Source of the DNA: an uncultured Dialister sp. | GTDB taxonomy: Bacteria; Bacillota; Negativicutes; Veillonellales; Dialisteraceae | DNA: 64,000 nt | Direction: 5' to 3' | Assembly: GCA_900541485.1 (NCBI GenBank) | Contig: UQJW01000001.1 | Location: forward strand, 186,001 to 250,000 | Shown here: piece by piece, positions 46,371-54,790 of the stretch | Numbering within the stretch: position 1 is the stretch's first letter | How the letters are laid out: the number at the start of each line of letters is the position of its first letter | Notes under the pieces: generated by a model | What the model was told of the DNA's origin: nothing | What the model saw: the letters and a program-made list of their open reading frames with translations, nothing else | Database searches by the model: none | Made by a program: the position numbers and the translations under genes

Positions 46371-46712
46371 TTAATATCCGTTTGTCTGGCTTACTACACG
46401 AAAATCATCAACACCAAAGGATTTACAAATCTTCTCCCAAAAAATTCCCGTTAACAAAGACCGGTACATTTCATTTTTAGTTATTAACAGTAAACGATTT
46501 CCGTCTTGCGTAATGCGAATCAGCCCATTATTAATATATTTTTCAAAATCCTTCTTTTCCATGATCCCTTGTAATTTTAATAAGCCTTCTCGTTCAACCC
46601 CCTCTTGATATTCCGGACGTTCTAAAATCGGAGTGAAACGGATTTCGTAAATTGTATCATTGTACCCTTTCTCCTTTGCGGAATATCGTTTTTCTTTTTC
46701 CATTTCTGTCAT
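46371..46712 (-). CDS. Uncharacterised protein, 113 residues
   Basis: Not recognised. Charged N-terminus (MTEMEKEKRYSAKEKG), then mixed alpha-beta, with a strand-turn RITQDGNRLLLITKN and a helix SLLTGIFWEKICKSFG. No signal, membrane segment or metal motif. An AAAGGG site lies seven bases before the ATG, and codon use looks like its neighbours, so it is probably real. Downstream of radC on the same strand, with its own terminator. Confidence 0.65.
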   Translation of the reverse strand: MTEMEKEKRYSAKEKGYNDTIYEIRFTPILERPEYQEGVEREGLLKLQGIMEKKDFEKYINNGLIRITQDGNRLLLITKNEMYRSLLTGIFWEKICKSFGVDDFRVVSQTNGY

Positions 46713-46760
46713 AAAAAAACACCCTTTCTGAAATAAATTTTATCATTTTTGGAAATATAT

Positions 46761-47447
46761 CTATTCTATATATCCCCGTTCACATAGGCTCACAAAAATA
46801 CCGTCTCCAATGATAATATGATCCAAGACTGACATATCGAGTAATTTCGCCGCATCAGAAAAGGCTTTTGTCACTCCTATATCTGCTCTTGAAGGTTCCG
46901 GATCCCCGGACGGATGGTTATGGATAAGAATTACATTATAAGCCTTATACCGAAGTGCCCAACGCATTCCTTCTTTTATATCGGCAGAAGCGGCATTCAT
47001 ATTTCCTATACTTATTTCTTTATAGCCCAGTAGTTTATTCTTTGCATTCAAGAAACAAATCAAAAAATGTTCCTGACTTTCATGTCTGAGCTTTTCCATA
47101 AAATAAGAGGAAACCTCTCCCGGAGTACCAAAGTGCGGTAACTTTTGCTTGCTGTATAGACAACACAACCGCCGACCTAATTCTACGGCTGCACAAATAG
47201 TGATTGCTTTATCTCGCCCTATCCCCTGAATCAGCGTCAAATCTCTCCAGTCTAAATCATCAAACCCACTTCCTCCTGCCGTCACCGCCAGATTTTTCAC
47301 TACTTCTCCTGCAATTTCTAAAACAGAATGACCATGACGTCCCGTACGCAGAAGAATAGCGACTAAATCTGTTAAACTGGCATTTGTTGGTGACTCGGCA
47401 AATCTTTCTCTTGGTTTATCCTCACTTCTCATTTCCTTTATCAGCAT
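46761..47447 (-). CDS. radC: RadC family JAMM-domain protein
   Basis: 228 residues: an N-terminal helix-hairpin-helix (about 60-85, LTLIQGIGRDKAITI) and a C-terminal JAMM metalloprotease-like domain with HNHPSGDPEPSRADI. Despite the name a role in DNA repair is not firm. ATG at 47447 is preceded by GAGGAG; the open frame to 47462 is unlikely. Confidence 0.93.
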   Translation of the reverse strand: MLIKEMRSEDKPRERFAESPTNASLTDLVAILLRTGRHGHSVLEIAGEVVKNLAVTAGGSGFDDLDWRDLTLIQGIGRDKAITICAAVELGRRLCCLYSKQKLPHFGTPGEVSSYFMEKLRHESQEHFLICFLNAKNKLLGYKEISIGNMNAASADIKEGMRWALRYKAYNVILIHNHPSGDPEPSRADIGVTKAFSDAAKLLDMSVLDHIIIGDGIFVSLCERGYIE

Positions 47448-47503
47448 GAAATGACTCCTCAATATGATATGAATTAACCAAAATAAATTTTTATCGCAAA
47501 ATC

Positions 47504-47770
47504 TTAAAAGCGTTTATAAAGCCAGGCGGCAATCAATATCCCGATAATGCTAATTAAATTAGGAGCAAATCGGATTCCAAAACGCAACTCTATGATGGCA
47601 AGATTCAAATAGATATCCTTTAAATTAAATATTTCATAGGTTTGTGTAAAGTAAGGCATCATTCCTGAAAAACTGACATGATTCAATACTTCTCCTACAA
47701 TTCCTCCAATTAATGCCCCACACGCTAAAAAAAGTAAAAGTGAAAATACACTGTGTCCGCTAACTCTCAT
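47504..47770 (-). CDS. DUF4321 family small membrane protein
   Basis: 88 residues with two membrane helices (about 8-28 and 68-85) joined by a loop holding the family pattern (LNLAIIELRFGIRFAPNLISIIGI). Unknown function; often found near radC and maf in Firmicutes. CGGAGG site six bases before ATG. Confidence 0.8.
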   Translation of the reverse strand: MRVSGHSVFSLLLFLACGALIGGIVGEVLNHVSFSGMMPYFTQTYEIFNLKDIYLNLAIIELRFGIRFAPNLISIIGILIAAWLYKRF

Positions 47771-47789
47771 TATATCCTCCGTCTGTTAC

Positions 47790-48371
47790 TCAAAATGTTT
47801 CACCTAAATATATTTTTCCTGAAATAAATTCAGATAATTGTTTTCCTGTACGATCCGTACTCCTATATTGATAAATGATACGCCAAATAATACCTTTGTA
47901 TTCAAAAATATATTCTGTAACAGTTAGGTTTATTTTTTCTCCTCTCGTCATTTCATCAAAAATAAAGTTCAGTTTTTTCCCATTCTCCGATTGAATCTTA
48001 ATATCTGATTCCTGTATTTTCAGATTAGACACATGAGGATTCTCTTGCAGAATACCCTTGGCTGTAATTGCAACAGATTCTACGGATTTATCAGATGTGG
48101 CTGTATCCGCAGTAACAAAAATCTGTATATTCTTATTATGTCCTTCTGCATGAATACTCTTGGCTGATTTTGCCTGAAGCTCTACCTGTTTCCCTTCTGA
48201 AAAAAGCTCAAATGGTGTCACAACCGTAATAGTTGCATTAGAACATCTGACTCTGTTTCTTCCAAAAACAAATTCATCCCCTATTTCATCATGCCGGCAT
48301 CCGGACAACAATAGGAGTAACCATGCCAAACATATAATTAAGATAGCTTTTCTGTTACTAATCAGTACCAA
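47790..48371 (-). CDS. Putative lipoprotein, unknown function
   Basis: 193 residues with a lipoprotein signal (hydrophobic 9-23, lipobox LLSGC, so Cys about 25 is the lipidated residue). The rest is beta-rich, with a SEGKQVELQAKSAKSIHAEG region and TVTEYIFEYKGIIWRIIYQY near the end. No family recognised. Start is TTG, placed by AGGAGAG four bases upstream. First gene of a run leading to radC; divergent from tmcAL. Confidence 0.75.
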   Translation of the reverse strand: MVLISNRKAILIICLAWLLLLLSGCRHDEIGDEFVFGRNRVRCSNATITVVTPFELFSEGKQVELQAKSAKSIHAEGHNKNIQIFVTADTATSDKSVESVAITAKGILQENPHVSNLKIQESDIKIQSENGKKLNFIFDEMTRGEKINLTVTEYIFEYKGIIWRIIYQYRSTDRTGKQLSEFISGKIYLGETF

Positions 48372-48481
48372 CGTTCTCTCCTATATAAAATTTAACTATT
48401 TATCTGATTATTAATTATACCATAGGGATTAATATATATTTGGTTTCTGTGATAATATAAATAACAGTGAAAGGATAAAAA

Positions 48482-49636
48482 ATGTATATCGGTATAATAG
48501 CAGAATGGAATCCTTTTCATGAAGGACACGCCTACATGCTTCAAAAAATAAAAAAACAATACCCGCAAGCTCCAATTATTGGGGTAATGAGCGGATCTTT
48601 TGTCCAACGTGGCGAACCTGCACTATTCAACAAATGGATACGTGCTAAATGGGCCCTTTCTCAAGGGATGAGCGCTGTCATAGAATTTCCTTCATTTTGT
48701 GTACTTCAAAGTGCCGACATATTTGCTGAATATGCTGTTTCTTTTTTGTGTCAGTTGGGGTGTACTCATGTTGCATTTGGTGCAGAATCACTAAGCTTTT
48801 CTGAGTTCAAAAAACTTGCTTTATGGTCTTTATCAGAAGAATGTAACGAATATTTTCATAGCTTTCTCGAAAAAGGATTCCCATATTCTTCTGCTATTAC
48901 GCAAAGCATAGAAATTGGATTTCCTGAATTATCACAGGAATTAAAAAAGCCTAATAACCTGTTGGGCTTCAGATATGTTTTGGCTGCGACAAAACAAAAT
49001 CTGCCTTTGTCTTTTATTGTCATTCCCCGGAATCAATTACATCCTGCTTCTGCAACACTTGCACGCCAAAGTCTTATTGATGAAGGAGATTATCCCCTTC
49101 TGCCGCCTGATATAAGAGGCGAAGCAACAAGACTGATAAAATCAGGAGAATACTTATCCTACTCGAGATATGAATCAGCTTGCTTGTTGATTAATAAGCG
49201 ACTCAGTAAAAAACAGCTCACTGACTCTAATTTATTCAGTGAAGGATTAGAGTACCGGTGGTTTAAAAGCATGAAGGAAACTACATGGTCCCGGGCTTTA
49301 GATCAAGTAAAAAATAAGCGCTATTTATACAGCAGACTAAAACGTATCGGAGCATCTTTACTTTTATCAGATCAAAATCCTTCTCCATTCAGTTTTAAAA
49401 ATAAAATTCCTTATGCACGACTTCTTGCATTACAGGAAAATCAAAGTTTTGTATTAAAAAAATCAAATCTGCCAATTTTAACAAGTGTTGCAAAAGCGCT
49501 GAGAGAATTATCTCCTCAAGATAATGCTATCTTGAATTTGGATATTGCTGCAACAGATATACAAAGCTTTTGTATGTTCAATGAAAATTACCGGGCAGGC
49601 CGATTAGATTTTTATAATTCTCCTGTCATAATGTAA
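48482..49636 (+). CDS. tmcAL: tRNA(Met) cytidine acetate ligase TmcAL (YlbM)
   Basis: Makes N4-acetylcytidine at C34 of elongator tRNA-Met using acetate and ATP. 384 residues with nucleotidyltransferase motif GIIAEWNPFHEGHAYML and GSFVQRGEPA. AAGGAT site five bases before ATG. Divergent from the lipoprotein gene. The stop codon lies in a hairpin that probably terminates transcription. Confidence 0.92.
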   Translation: MYIGIIAEWNPFHEGHAYMLQKIKKQYPQAPIIGVMSGSFVQRGEPALFNKWIRAKWALSQGMSAVIEFPSFCVLQSADIFAEYAVSFLCQLGCTHVAFGAESLSFSEFKKLALWSLSEECNEYFHSFLEKGFPYSSAITQSIEIGFPELSQELKKPNNLLGFRYVLAATKQNLPLSFIVIPRNQLHPASATLARQSLIDEGDYPLLPPDIRGEATRLIKSGEYLSYSRYESACLLINKRLSKKQLTDSNLFSEGLEYRWFKSMKETTWSRALDQVKNKRYLYSRLKRIGASLLLSDQNPSPFSFKNKIPYARLLALQENQSFVLKKSNLPILTSVAKALRELSPQDNAILNLDIAATDIQSFCMFNENYRAGRLDFYNSPVIM

Positions 49637-49658
49637 GGGGATGCTTTACATTATTTTT
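49628..49658 (+). terminator. tmcAL terminator
   Basis: ATAATGTAA / TTACATTAT arms with a 9-base loop then TTTTT. The TAA of tmcAL is inside the left arm. Confidence 0.6.
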
Positions 49659-49765
49659 CTAAAACATTATTATGTATAAATAGTCATTAATTCTATGTAG
49701 GATAAACCAAGCAGGCATCTTTACAGGTAATGGCTTATAAAACTATTGCTTCGGGAGGATACATT

Positions 49766-51256
49766 GTGATTGTACAAAATAATATAGGAATTTTGCTTGC
49801 CTTTATCCTTTATCTGGCTGTAATGATGGCTATCGGAATTTATTATTCCAGAAAACAAAAGAAGTTGTCCCAGTATATTCTGGGAGACAGAAAACTGGGC
49901 CCCTGGGTTACATCCATGAGTGCAGAAGCTTCTGATATGAGCGGCTGGATGCTGATGGGATTACCCGGATATGCTTATCTTCATGGTTTATCTGCTTTTT
50001 GGACCGGATTCGGTCTGATTGCTGGGACTTGGGCGAACTGGGTACTGACTGCCAAACGTTTACGCCATTACACCGAAATTGCTGACAACAGCTTAACAAT
50101 TCCTGATTATTTATCAAATCGTTTTGAAGATAAAAAAAGTGGATTGCGCCTCATTTGTGCGCTATTTATTATTCTTTTTTTTGTAATTTATACATCCTCA
50201 GGATTTGTGTCTGCCGGGAAGTTATTTAATACGATTTTCGGACTTCCTTATTTTACTGCACTTTTAGTCGGCGCTGGAGTCGTCATTTTTTACACTTTTT
50301 TAGGCGGGTTTTCCGCAGTAAGTATGACTGATTTTGTTCAGGGCATCATGATGTTTTTTACGGTACTCTATATCCCCATCGCGGCTACCATTGTCATGGG
50401 AGGAACTGCACCCACTGCAGCTGCACTTGCCGGTGAAGGGCGAGATTTCTTTTCATTTTTTCCCGGCTCAATGAACTTTTTAACTTTAATTATCATGATG
50501 ATTTCTTCTTTGGGCTGGGGACTTGGCTACTTTGGACAACCTCATATTCTCGTCCGCTTTATGGCAATAAATAACCCTTCAGAATTAAAAAAATCAACGA
50601 AAATTGCTATGTCCTGGGTTATTTTATCTCTTACATTTGCCGTTGCTATAGGTGTTGTCGGAAAAGCATATTTAATAACGCCTTTAGAAAATGCTGATGC
50701 AGAACGTGTTTTCATTGTCATGGCCGAAACTCTGTCTGTTCCTTTTGTTACAGGTCTTATCTGGTCTGCCATTTTAGCAGCTATCATGAGTACGGCTTCT
50801 GCACAACTATTAGTGACTGCGTCTGCCGTTTCAAAGGATTTATACCAGCCATTTCTAAGACAACATGCAAGTGAAAAAGAACTTATCTTTGTCAGCCGAA
50901 TTACCGTTCTTCTTATTGCAGCTTGTTCGATTTACTTAGCCTCTGACCCTAACAGTTATATTTTTGCCATTGTATCTTATGCGTGGGCAGGCTTTGGTGC
51001 ATGTTTCGGTCCTGCAGTCTTACTTTCCCTTTATTGGAAACGCATGACTCTTAAAGGTGCCTATGCAGGTATTATTGTCGGTGGTATCACTGTATTGATA
51101 TGGAAACATTTTGCATGGCTGGATTTATATGAATTAGTTCCCGGATTTTTATTGTCCGTTACGGCTATTATTTTTGTAAGCTTGATTGATAAAAAACCTT
51201 CGTTATCAATACAAAATAACTTTGAGAAAATGGTCGAATTATCTAAAAATGACTGA
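49766..51256 (+). CDS. putP: Sodium/proline symporter (SSS family, PutP)
   Basis: About 496 residues with around 13 membrane helices and the SSS pattern. PutP-like features: SAEASDMSGWMLMGLPG in TM2, and the Na+-site helix ending in MSTASAQLLVTASAVSKDLY. GTG start at 49766 chosen because GGGAGG lies seven bases upstream; the frame extends to 49730 without a ribosome site. Single gene, convergent with rnpB. Confidence 0.93.
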   Translation: MIVQNNIGILLAFILYLAVMMAIGIYYSRKQKKLSQYILGDRKLGPWVTSMSAEASDMSGWMLMGLPGYAYLHGLSAFWTGFGLIAGTWANWVLTAKRLRHYTEIADNSLTIPDYLSNRFEDKKSGLRLICALFIILFFVIYTSSGFVSAGKLFNTIFGLPYFTALLVGAGVVIFYTFLGGFSAVSMTDFVQGIMMFFTVLYIPIAATIVMGGTAPTAAALAGEGRDFFSFFPGSMNFLTLIIMMISSLGWGLGYFGQPHILVRFMAINNPSELKKSTKIAMSWVILSLTFAVAIGVVGKAYLITPLENADAERVFIVMAETLSVPFVTGLIWSAILAAIMSTASAQLLVTASAVSKDLYQPFLRQHASEKELIFVSRITVLLIAACSIYLASDPNSYIFAIVSYAWAGFGACFGPAVLLSLYWKRMTLKGAYAGIIVGGITVLIWKHFAWLDLYELVPGFLLSVTAIIFVSLIDKKPSLSIQNNFEKMVELSKND

Positions 51257-51281
51257 ACCCGAGCAAATTTATTACACAAAC

Positions 51282-51312
51282 AAAAAGAGCCTCATTATGA
51301 GACTCTTTTTTT
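51282..51312. terminator. Terminator shared by putP and rnpB
   Basis: AAAAAGAGCCTCAT / ATGAGACTCTTTTT arms with a C-A mismatch; T-runs on both strands. It follows the putP stop on the plus strand and the 3' end of rnpB on the minus strand. Confidence 0.8.
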
Positions 51313-51315
51313 ATT

Positions 51316-51664
51316 CATCGAGCAATCAATAAGCCGAGTTCTGTACCGTTAACACGGTGATGATTATCTATCTAGCCGACAAATTGCTTTGCCGGTCAAG
51401 CGACACTACCCGGAAGGTCAGCGGGCAACCTCAACCCTTCCCTATTCGGTCTTGCTCCGGATGGGGTTTACCAAGCCAGTTGGTCTCCCAACTGCTGGTG
51501 TGCTCTTACCACACCTTTCCACCCTTACCGTTTTATACGGCGGTTTTCTTTTCTATGGCACTTTCCCTAGGATCACTCCCGCCGGACGTTATCCGGCATC
51601 CTGCCCTGCGAAGCTCGGACTTTCCTCACGCCTTACGGCCCGCAATCATCTTTCCTGCTCGTGA
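51316..51664 (-). ncRNA. rnpB: RNase P RNA (bacterial class A)
   Basis: Catalytic RNA that trims tRNA 5' leaders. The minus strand holds the P4 universal segments GAGGAAAGTCCGAGCTTCGC (complement of 51608-51627) and ACAGAACTCGGCTTAT (complement of 51329-51344), and the P1 helix CGAGCA/TGCTCG closes the ends. Length about 345 bases. It occupies the 444-base gap between putP and nif3. Confidence 0.95.
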
Positions 51665-51669
51665 GTAAA

Positions 51670-51698
51670 AGTATAGCATTATAATTTTTTTATTTCAA
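51670..51698 (-). promoter_or_regulatory. rnpB promoter
   Basis: TTGAAA (complement of 51693-51698), 17 bp, TATACT (complement of 51670-51675). The -35 starts 2 bases after the nif3 stop codon. Confidence 0.75.
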
Positions 51699-51700
51699 CT

Positions 51701-52747
51701 TTAAATATATGAAAATACATCTTGAGAAAAATTATCTTCTTCCACTATTATTTTCCAACTTCTTTTTTCAAATTCTTTTCTAAGTCTTTTAGCAAGATAA
51801 GGAATTATGACCCGCTCTGTATAAAAATGTCCTCCATCTGCTATTAAAAAGCCGTTTGATGAGGCATCTTCAGCTTCATGATACTTCACATCTCCCGTTA
51901 AATATAAATCTGCTCCGGCAGATTCAGCCAAATCACTGAAGTCTATCCCCGATCCTCCCAGAATTGCTATTTTTTTTATTTTTTTATTAACATTTCCTGA
52001 ATATTTTAAACATGAAATCCCCAACTTACTTTTTATATAGAGCAGTGCTTCTTGCCCATCCATTTCTTTGGGTAAATCACCAATTCTTCCCATTTTACTT
52101 TGATGCCCCGGATTTTTTAAAATGTAAATATCATAAGAAATATTTTCTGATTCTTGCTGTAAAATTGATTTTGCTTCATCTAATTTACTTTCTGTCACCG
52201 TAAACTCTAATCTGGAATTTTCTGTAAAATCATCCTCATCATCAAGTAAATAAAACTGACTCACTTGATTTCCTAACCTTTCTTTTAATTCTTTTTCCAA
52301 AACTTTCGTTGTCATTATTTTTGCATAAGCACTGATCTTATGCATTTTTTCTGTATGTACAGGAACTAAACCTAAACAATTTTGCAAATGTAATTTTTCT
52401 GCCAAAGCATCATTAACCCCCAAATCCGCTGTATCTAAATTAGTATGTGCTGCAAAAGATACGATTTTATGCGTAAGCAGTTGTTCTATAATTCGGCCTT
52501 TAGTGGTAGATAAATCAATATCCTGTATCGGCTTAAATAAAAATGGATGATGGGAAATTATCATATCAATTTTATGATTTACTGCATAAGAAACATTTCC
52601 CCTATTTACATCCAGTGATATAAGGATTTTCTTTATTGGTTGTTCTGTATTTCCGATTTGCAGACCACTATGATCCCATTTTTCCGCTAAAAACGGCGGT
52701 GCCCATTTATTCATTATTTTGATAACGTCTGATGCAAATATTTCCAT
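51701..52747 (-). CDS. Nif3-like dinuclear metal protein (YqfO/GTP cyclohydrolase 1 type 2)
   Basis: 348 residues, the long form with a PII/CutA-like insertion (about 130-215) between the two halves of the Nif3 fold. Metal ligands in MIISHHPFLF, AHTNLDTADLG and DGGHFYTER. Biochemical role uncertain. The ATG overlaps trmK by 34 bases and has GGAGGAG, so both are real; trmK-nif3 is a conserved pair. Confidence 0.92.
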   Translation of the reverse strand: MEIFASDVIKIMNKWAPPFLAEKWDHSGLQIGNTEQPIKKILISLDVNRGNVSYAVNHKIDMIISHHPFLFKPIQDIDLSTTKGRIIEQLLTHKIVSFAAHTNLDTADLGVNDALAEKLHLQNCLGLVPVHTEKMHKISAYAKIMTTKVLEKELKERLGNQVSQFYLLDDEDDFTENSRLEFTVTESKLDEAKSILQQESENISYDIYILKNPGHQSKMGRIGDLPKEMDGQEALLYIKSKLGISCLKYSGNVNKKIKKIAILGGSGIDFSDLAESAGADLYLTGDVKYHEAEDASSNGFLIADGGHFYTERVIIPYLAKRLRKEFEKRSWKIIVEEDNFSQDVFSYI

Positions 52748-53427
52748 AAAATCTCCTCCAAAAGTTCTTTTTCCTTAATTGCTTTGTCTCGTTTTATTTT
52801 GTTTACTTCATTAGCGGACTCTTTTACAACACCTTGAATCACAAAATTTCTTTTCTTTATCAATTTTTCTAAAAGATTTTTAAACAAAGGATCCTTATAT
52901 CTTCCCTTTGTTATCCCAACCTCAGCTTCCAACAAGCTGAATTGCTCCATTTCCCCTTGTGTTACATACATGGCTTCATACAATTGATTTTTTTCTTCAA
53001 CCAACACCTCTTTTTCAATCCGATATTTATTTTTTTGCAACCAGATTCGGAGATCTGAAATATGATTTTGTGGCTGCAACACAATCCAATTAAGTGTTTT
53101 TGCAATCAGATGGTCCTTTTCCAAAACAGATTGCATCATATGTCCACCCATGCCGGCAAGAACAGCCCCGTCTACTTCATGTTTTTTCAGTACGGAAAGA
53201 CCATTTCCAAGCCGTACCTCAACCCTATCAGCCATTTGTTTTTGTTCAATATGCTTTTTAGCCCTTTCTAAAGGACCTTTATTGATATCTGCCGCAATTG
53301 CTTTTGCAATCTTCCCCTTTTCAATTAAATAAATCGGGATGTAAGCATGATCCGTTCCGATATCTGCTATGCATGAGGAACAGGGAATCAGATTTGCTAC
53401 TGCTGATAAACGTTTTGTTAATTTCAT
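52714..53427 (-). CDS. trmK: tRNA (adenine22-N1)-methyltransferase TrmK
   Basis: 237-residue class I SAM methyltransferase for m1A22 in tRNA. Motifs CIADIGTDHAYIPIYLI (SAM loop), AIAADINKGPLERAKKHI and GMGGHMM with catalytic region. ATG at 53427 (MKLTKRLSAV) chosen by AAGGA at 7 bases. The tRNA(CAU) terminator ends about 20 bases upstream, leaving no room for a promoter. Confidence 0.93.
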   Translation of the reverse strand: MKLTKRLSAVANLIPCSSCIADIGTDHAYIPIYLIEKGKIAKAIAADINKGPLERAKKHIEQKQMADRVEVRLGNGLSVLKKHEVDGAVLAGMGGHMMQSVLEKDHLIAKTLNWIVLQPQNHISDLRIWLQKNKYRIEKEVLVEEKNQLYEAMYVTQGEMEQFSLLEAEVGITKGRYKDPLFKNLLEKLIKKRNFVIQGVVKESANEVNKIKRDKAIKEKELLEEILWKYLHQTLSK

Positions 53428-53448
53428 CATATATCCTTTTAGATAATA

Positions 53449-53479
53449 CAAAAAAGACTGAGTTGTATCAACTCAGTCT
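53449..53479 (-). terminator. Terminator of the CAU tRNA
   Basis: AGACTGAGTTG / CAACTCAGTCT arms with a 3-base loop, then T6 on the minus strand. Confidence 0.85.
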
Positions 53480-53489
53480 GCATCTCCAT

Positions 53490-53566
53490 TGGTGGGCCCA
53501 CCAGGACTCGAACCTGGGACCAGGCGGTTATGAGCCGCCGGCTCTGACCAACTGAGCTATGGGCCC
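53490..53566 (-). tRNA. tRNA with CAU anticodon, probably tRNA-Ile2
   Basis: 77 bases. Acceptor GGGCCCA / TGGGCCC, discriminator A, encoded CCA (complement of 53490-53492). Anticodon stem GGCGG/CCGCC with loop CTCATAA gives CAU. The GGCTCATAACC anticodon arm and C4-G69, C5-G68 pairs resemble tRNA-Ile2, whose C34 is turned into lysidine by TilS, more than elongator tRNA-Met, and an initiator is excluded by the paired 1-72. Identity between Ile2 and Met is not certain. Confidence 0.8.
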
Positions 53567-53586
53567 TCTTGCACCAACACATGACT

Positions 53587-53615
53587 ATTTTATCAGCAAA
53601 TCTTTATATCGTCAA
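53587..53615 (-). promoter_or_regulatory. Promoter of the CAU tRNA
   Basis: TTGACG (complement of 53610-53615), 17 bp, TAAAAT (complement of 53587-53592), between the rpoD stop and the tRNA. Confidence 0.75.
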
Positions 53616-53621
53616 TATTTT

Positions 53622-54758
53622 TTATATATTAATTAACGATTTTGCAGATTTTTTCAGTTTACTAAGTGCTTTCCCTTCTATCTGACGTATTCTCTCACGT
53701 GTCACATCGAAATATTTTCCTACTTCTTCCAGCGTCCTTGTACGACCATCCCGTAAACCAAATCGAAGCTCAAGCACCTGTCTTTCCCGATCTGTCAACT
53801 CTTCTAAAAGTTCTTCTATCTGCTCTCGCAAAAGAATAGAACCTGCTGCATCATCTGGTGCTGTAGCACTACGATCCATAATAAAATCAACTAATGTCGA
53901 ATCTTCTTTCGGGCCAATCGGTGTTTCTAATGATATCGGCTCTTGTGCTATTTTTTTTACCTCTCTGATTTTAGCAACTGTAACATCCATTTCTTCGGAT
54001 AACTCCTCGTTTGTTGCTTCTCGGCCTTTTTCCTGTAAAAGTTGACGTGAAATTCGATTTAATTTATTAATTGTCTCTACCATATGGACAGGAACACGTA
54101 TAGTTCTTGCCTGATCTGCAATGGCTCTTGTAATTGCTTGCCGTATCCACCAAGTTGCATATGTGCTAAATTTATATCCTTTTGTATAATCAAATTTATC
54201 TACTGCCTTGAGAAGTCCTAAATTTCCCTCTTGTATTAAATCAAGAAAAGGAAGTCCTCTTCCCAAATATTTTTTTGCAATAGATACTACCAATCGCAAA
54301 TTTGCATCCGATAATGCTTTTTTCGCTAAAATAGCTTCTTCCATCTCTTTGTCTGTCGGATTATCAAAAGTTCCTTTTTCTACCGACTTTGCCAAAGTCA
54401 CTTCTTCTTCGGCCGTAAGCAGTTTAACTGCTCCGATTTCTTTTAGGTACAACTTTACCGGATCATCTATATTTATATTATCCGTTGCATTTATATTCCC
54501 CTGCCCGATTTCCTTTTTTTCATCTTCCTTTATTTCATCTTCTAGCAACTCCAGTTCTTCATCAGAGACATCCTCATCAAATCCGACTTCAATATTATTC
54601 TCATGAAGAATTTCATATATCTCTGCAAGCTCCTTTTTGCTTAAATCTTTTTCATTGATGAAATCTACTATATCTTTATTAGAAACCGAATTTTCGTCTG
54701 TAATCTTTTCTTTTAGCTCTTCTACCCATGCATTTATTTTTTTACGTTTTTGTACCAT
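53622..54758 (-). CDS. rpoD: Primary sigma factor RpoD/SigA
   Basis: 378 residues, the short Firmicutes-type housekeeping sigma. Region 1.1 (1-75), acidic linker, region 1.2/2 ([51 protein letters not shown]), region 3 and region 4.2 ([17 protein letters not shown]). It reads the -35/-10 hexamers seen throughout this window. Follows dnaG by 32 bases as part of the classic macromolecular synthesis operon. Confidence 0.98.
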   Translation of the reverse strand: MVQKRKKINAWVEELKEKITDENSVSNKDIVDFINEKDLSKKELAEIYEILHENNIEVGFDEDVSDEELELLEDEIKEDEKKEIGQGNINATDNINIDDPVKLYLKEIGAVKLLTAEEEVTLAKSVEKGTFDNPTDKEMEEAILAKKALSDANLRLVVSIAKKYLGRGLPFLDLIQEGNLGLLKAVDKFDYTKGYKFSTYATWWIRQAITRAIADQARTIRVPVHMVETINKLNRISRQLLQEKGREATNEELSEEMDVTVAKIREVKKIAQEPISLETPIGPKEDSTLVDFIMDRSATAPDDAAGSILLREQIEELLEELTDRERQVLELRFGLRDGRTRTLEEVGKYFDVTRERIRQIEGKALSKLKKSAKSLINI

Positions 54759-54790
54759 ACTTACACCCCCTTATAAATCTCGGAACGATT

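Noticed and set aside
48392..48607. 71-residue minus-strand frame at the tmcAL start
   Set aside because: It is antisense to the start of tmcAL and covers its promoter region; no ribosome site.
51357..51668. Overlapping open frames inside rnpB
   Set aside because: They are on the opposite strand of RNase P RNA, whose conserved segments explain the sequence.
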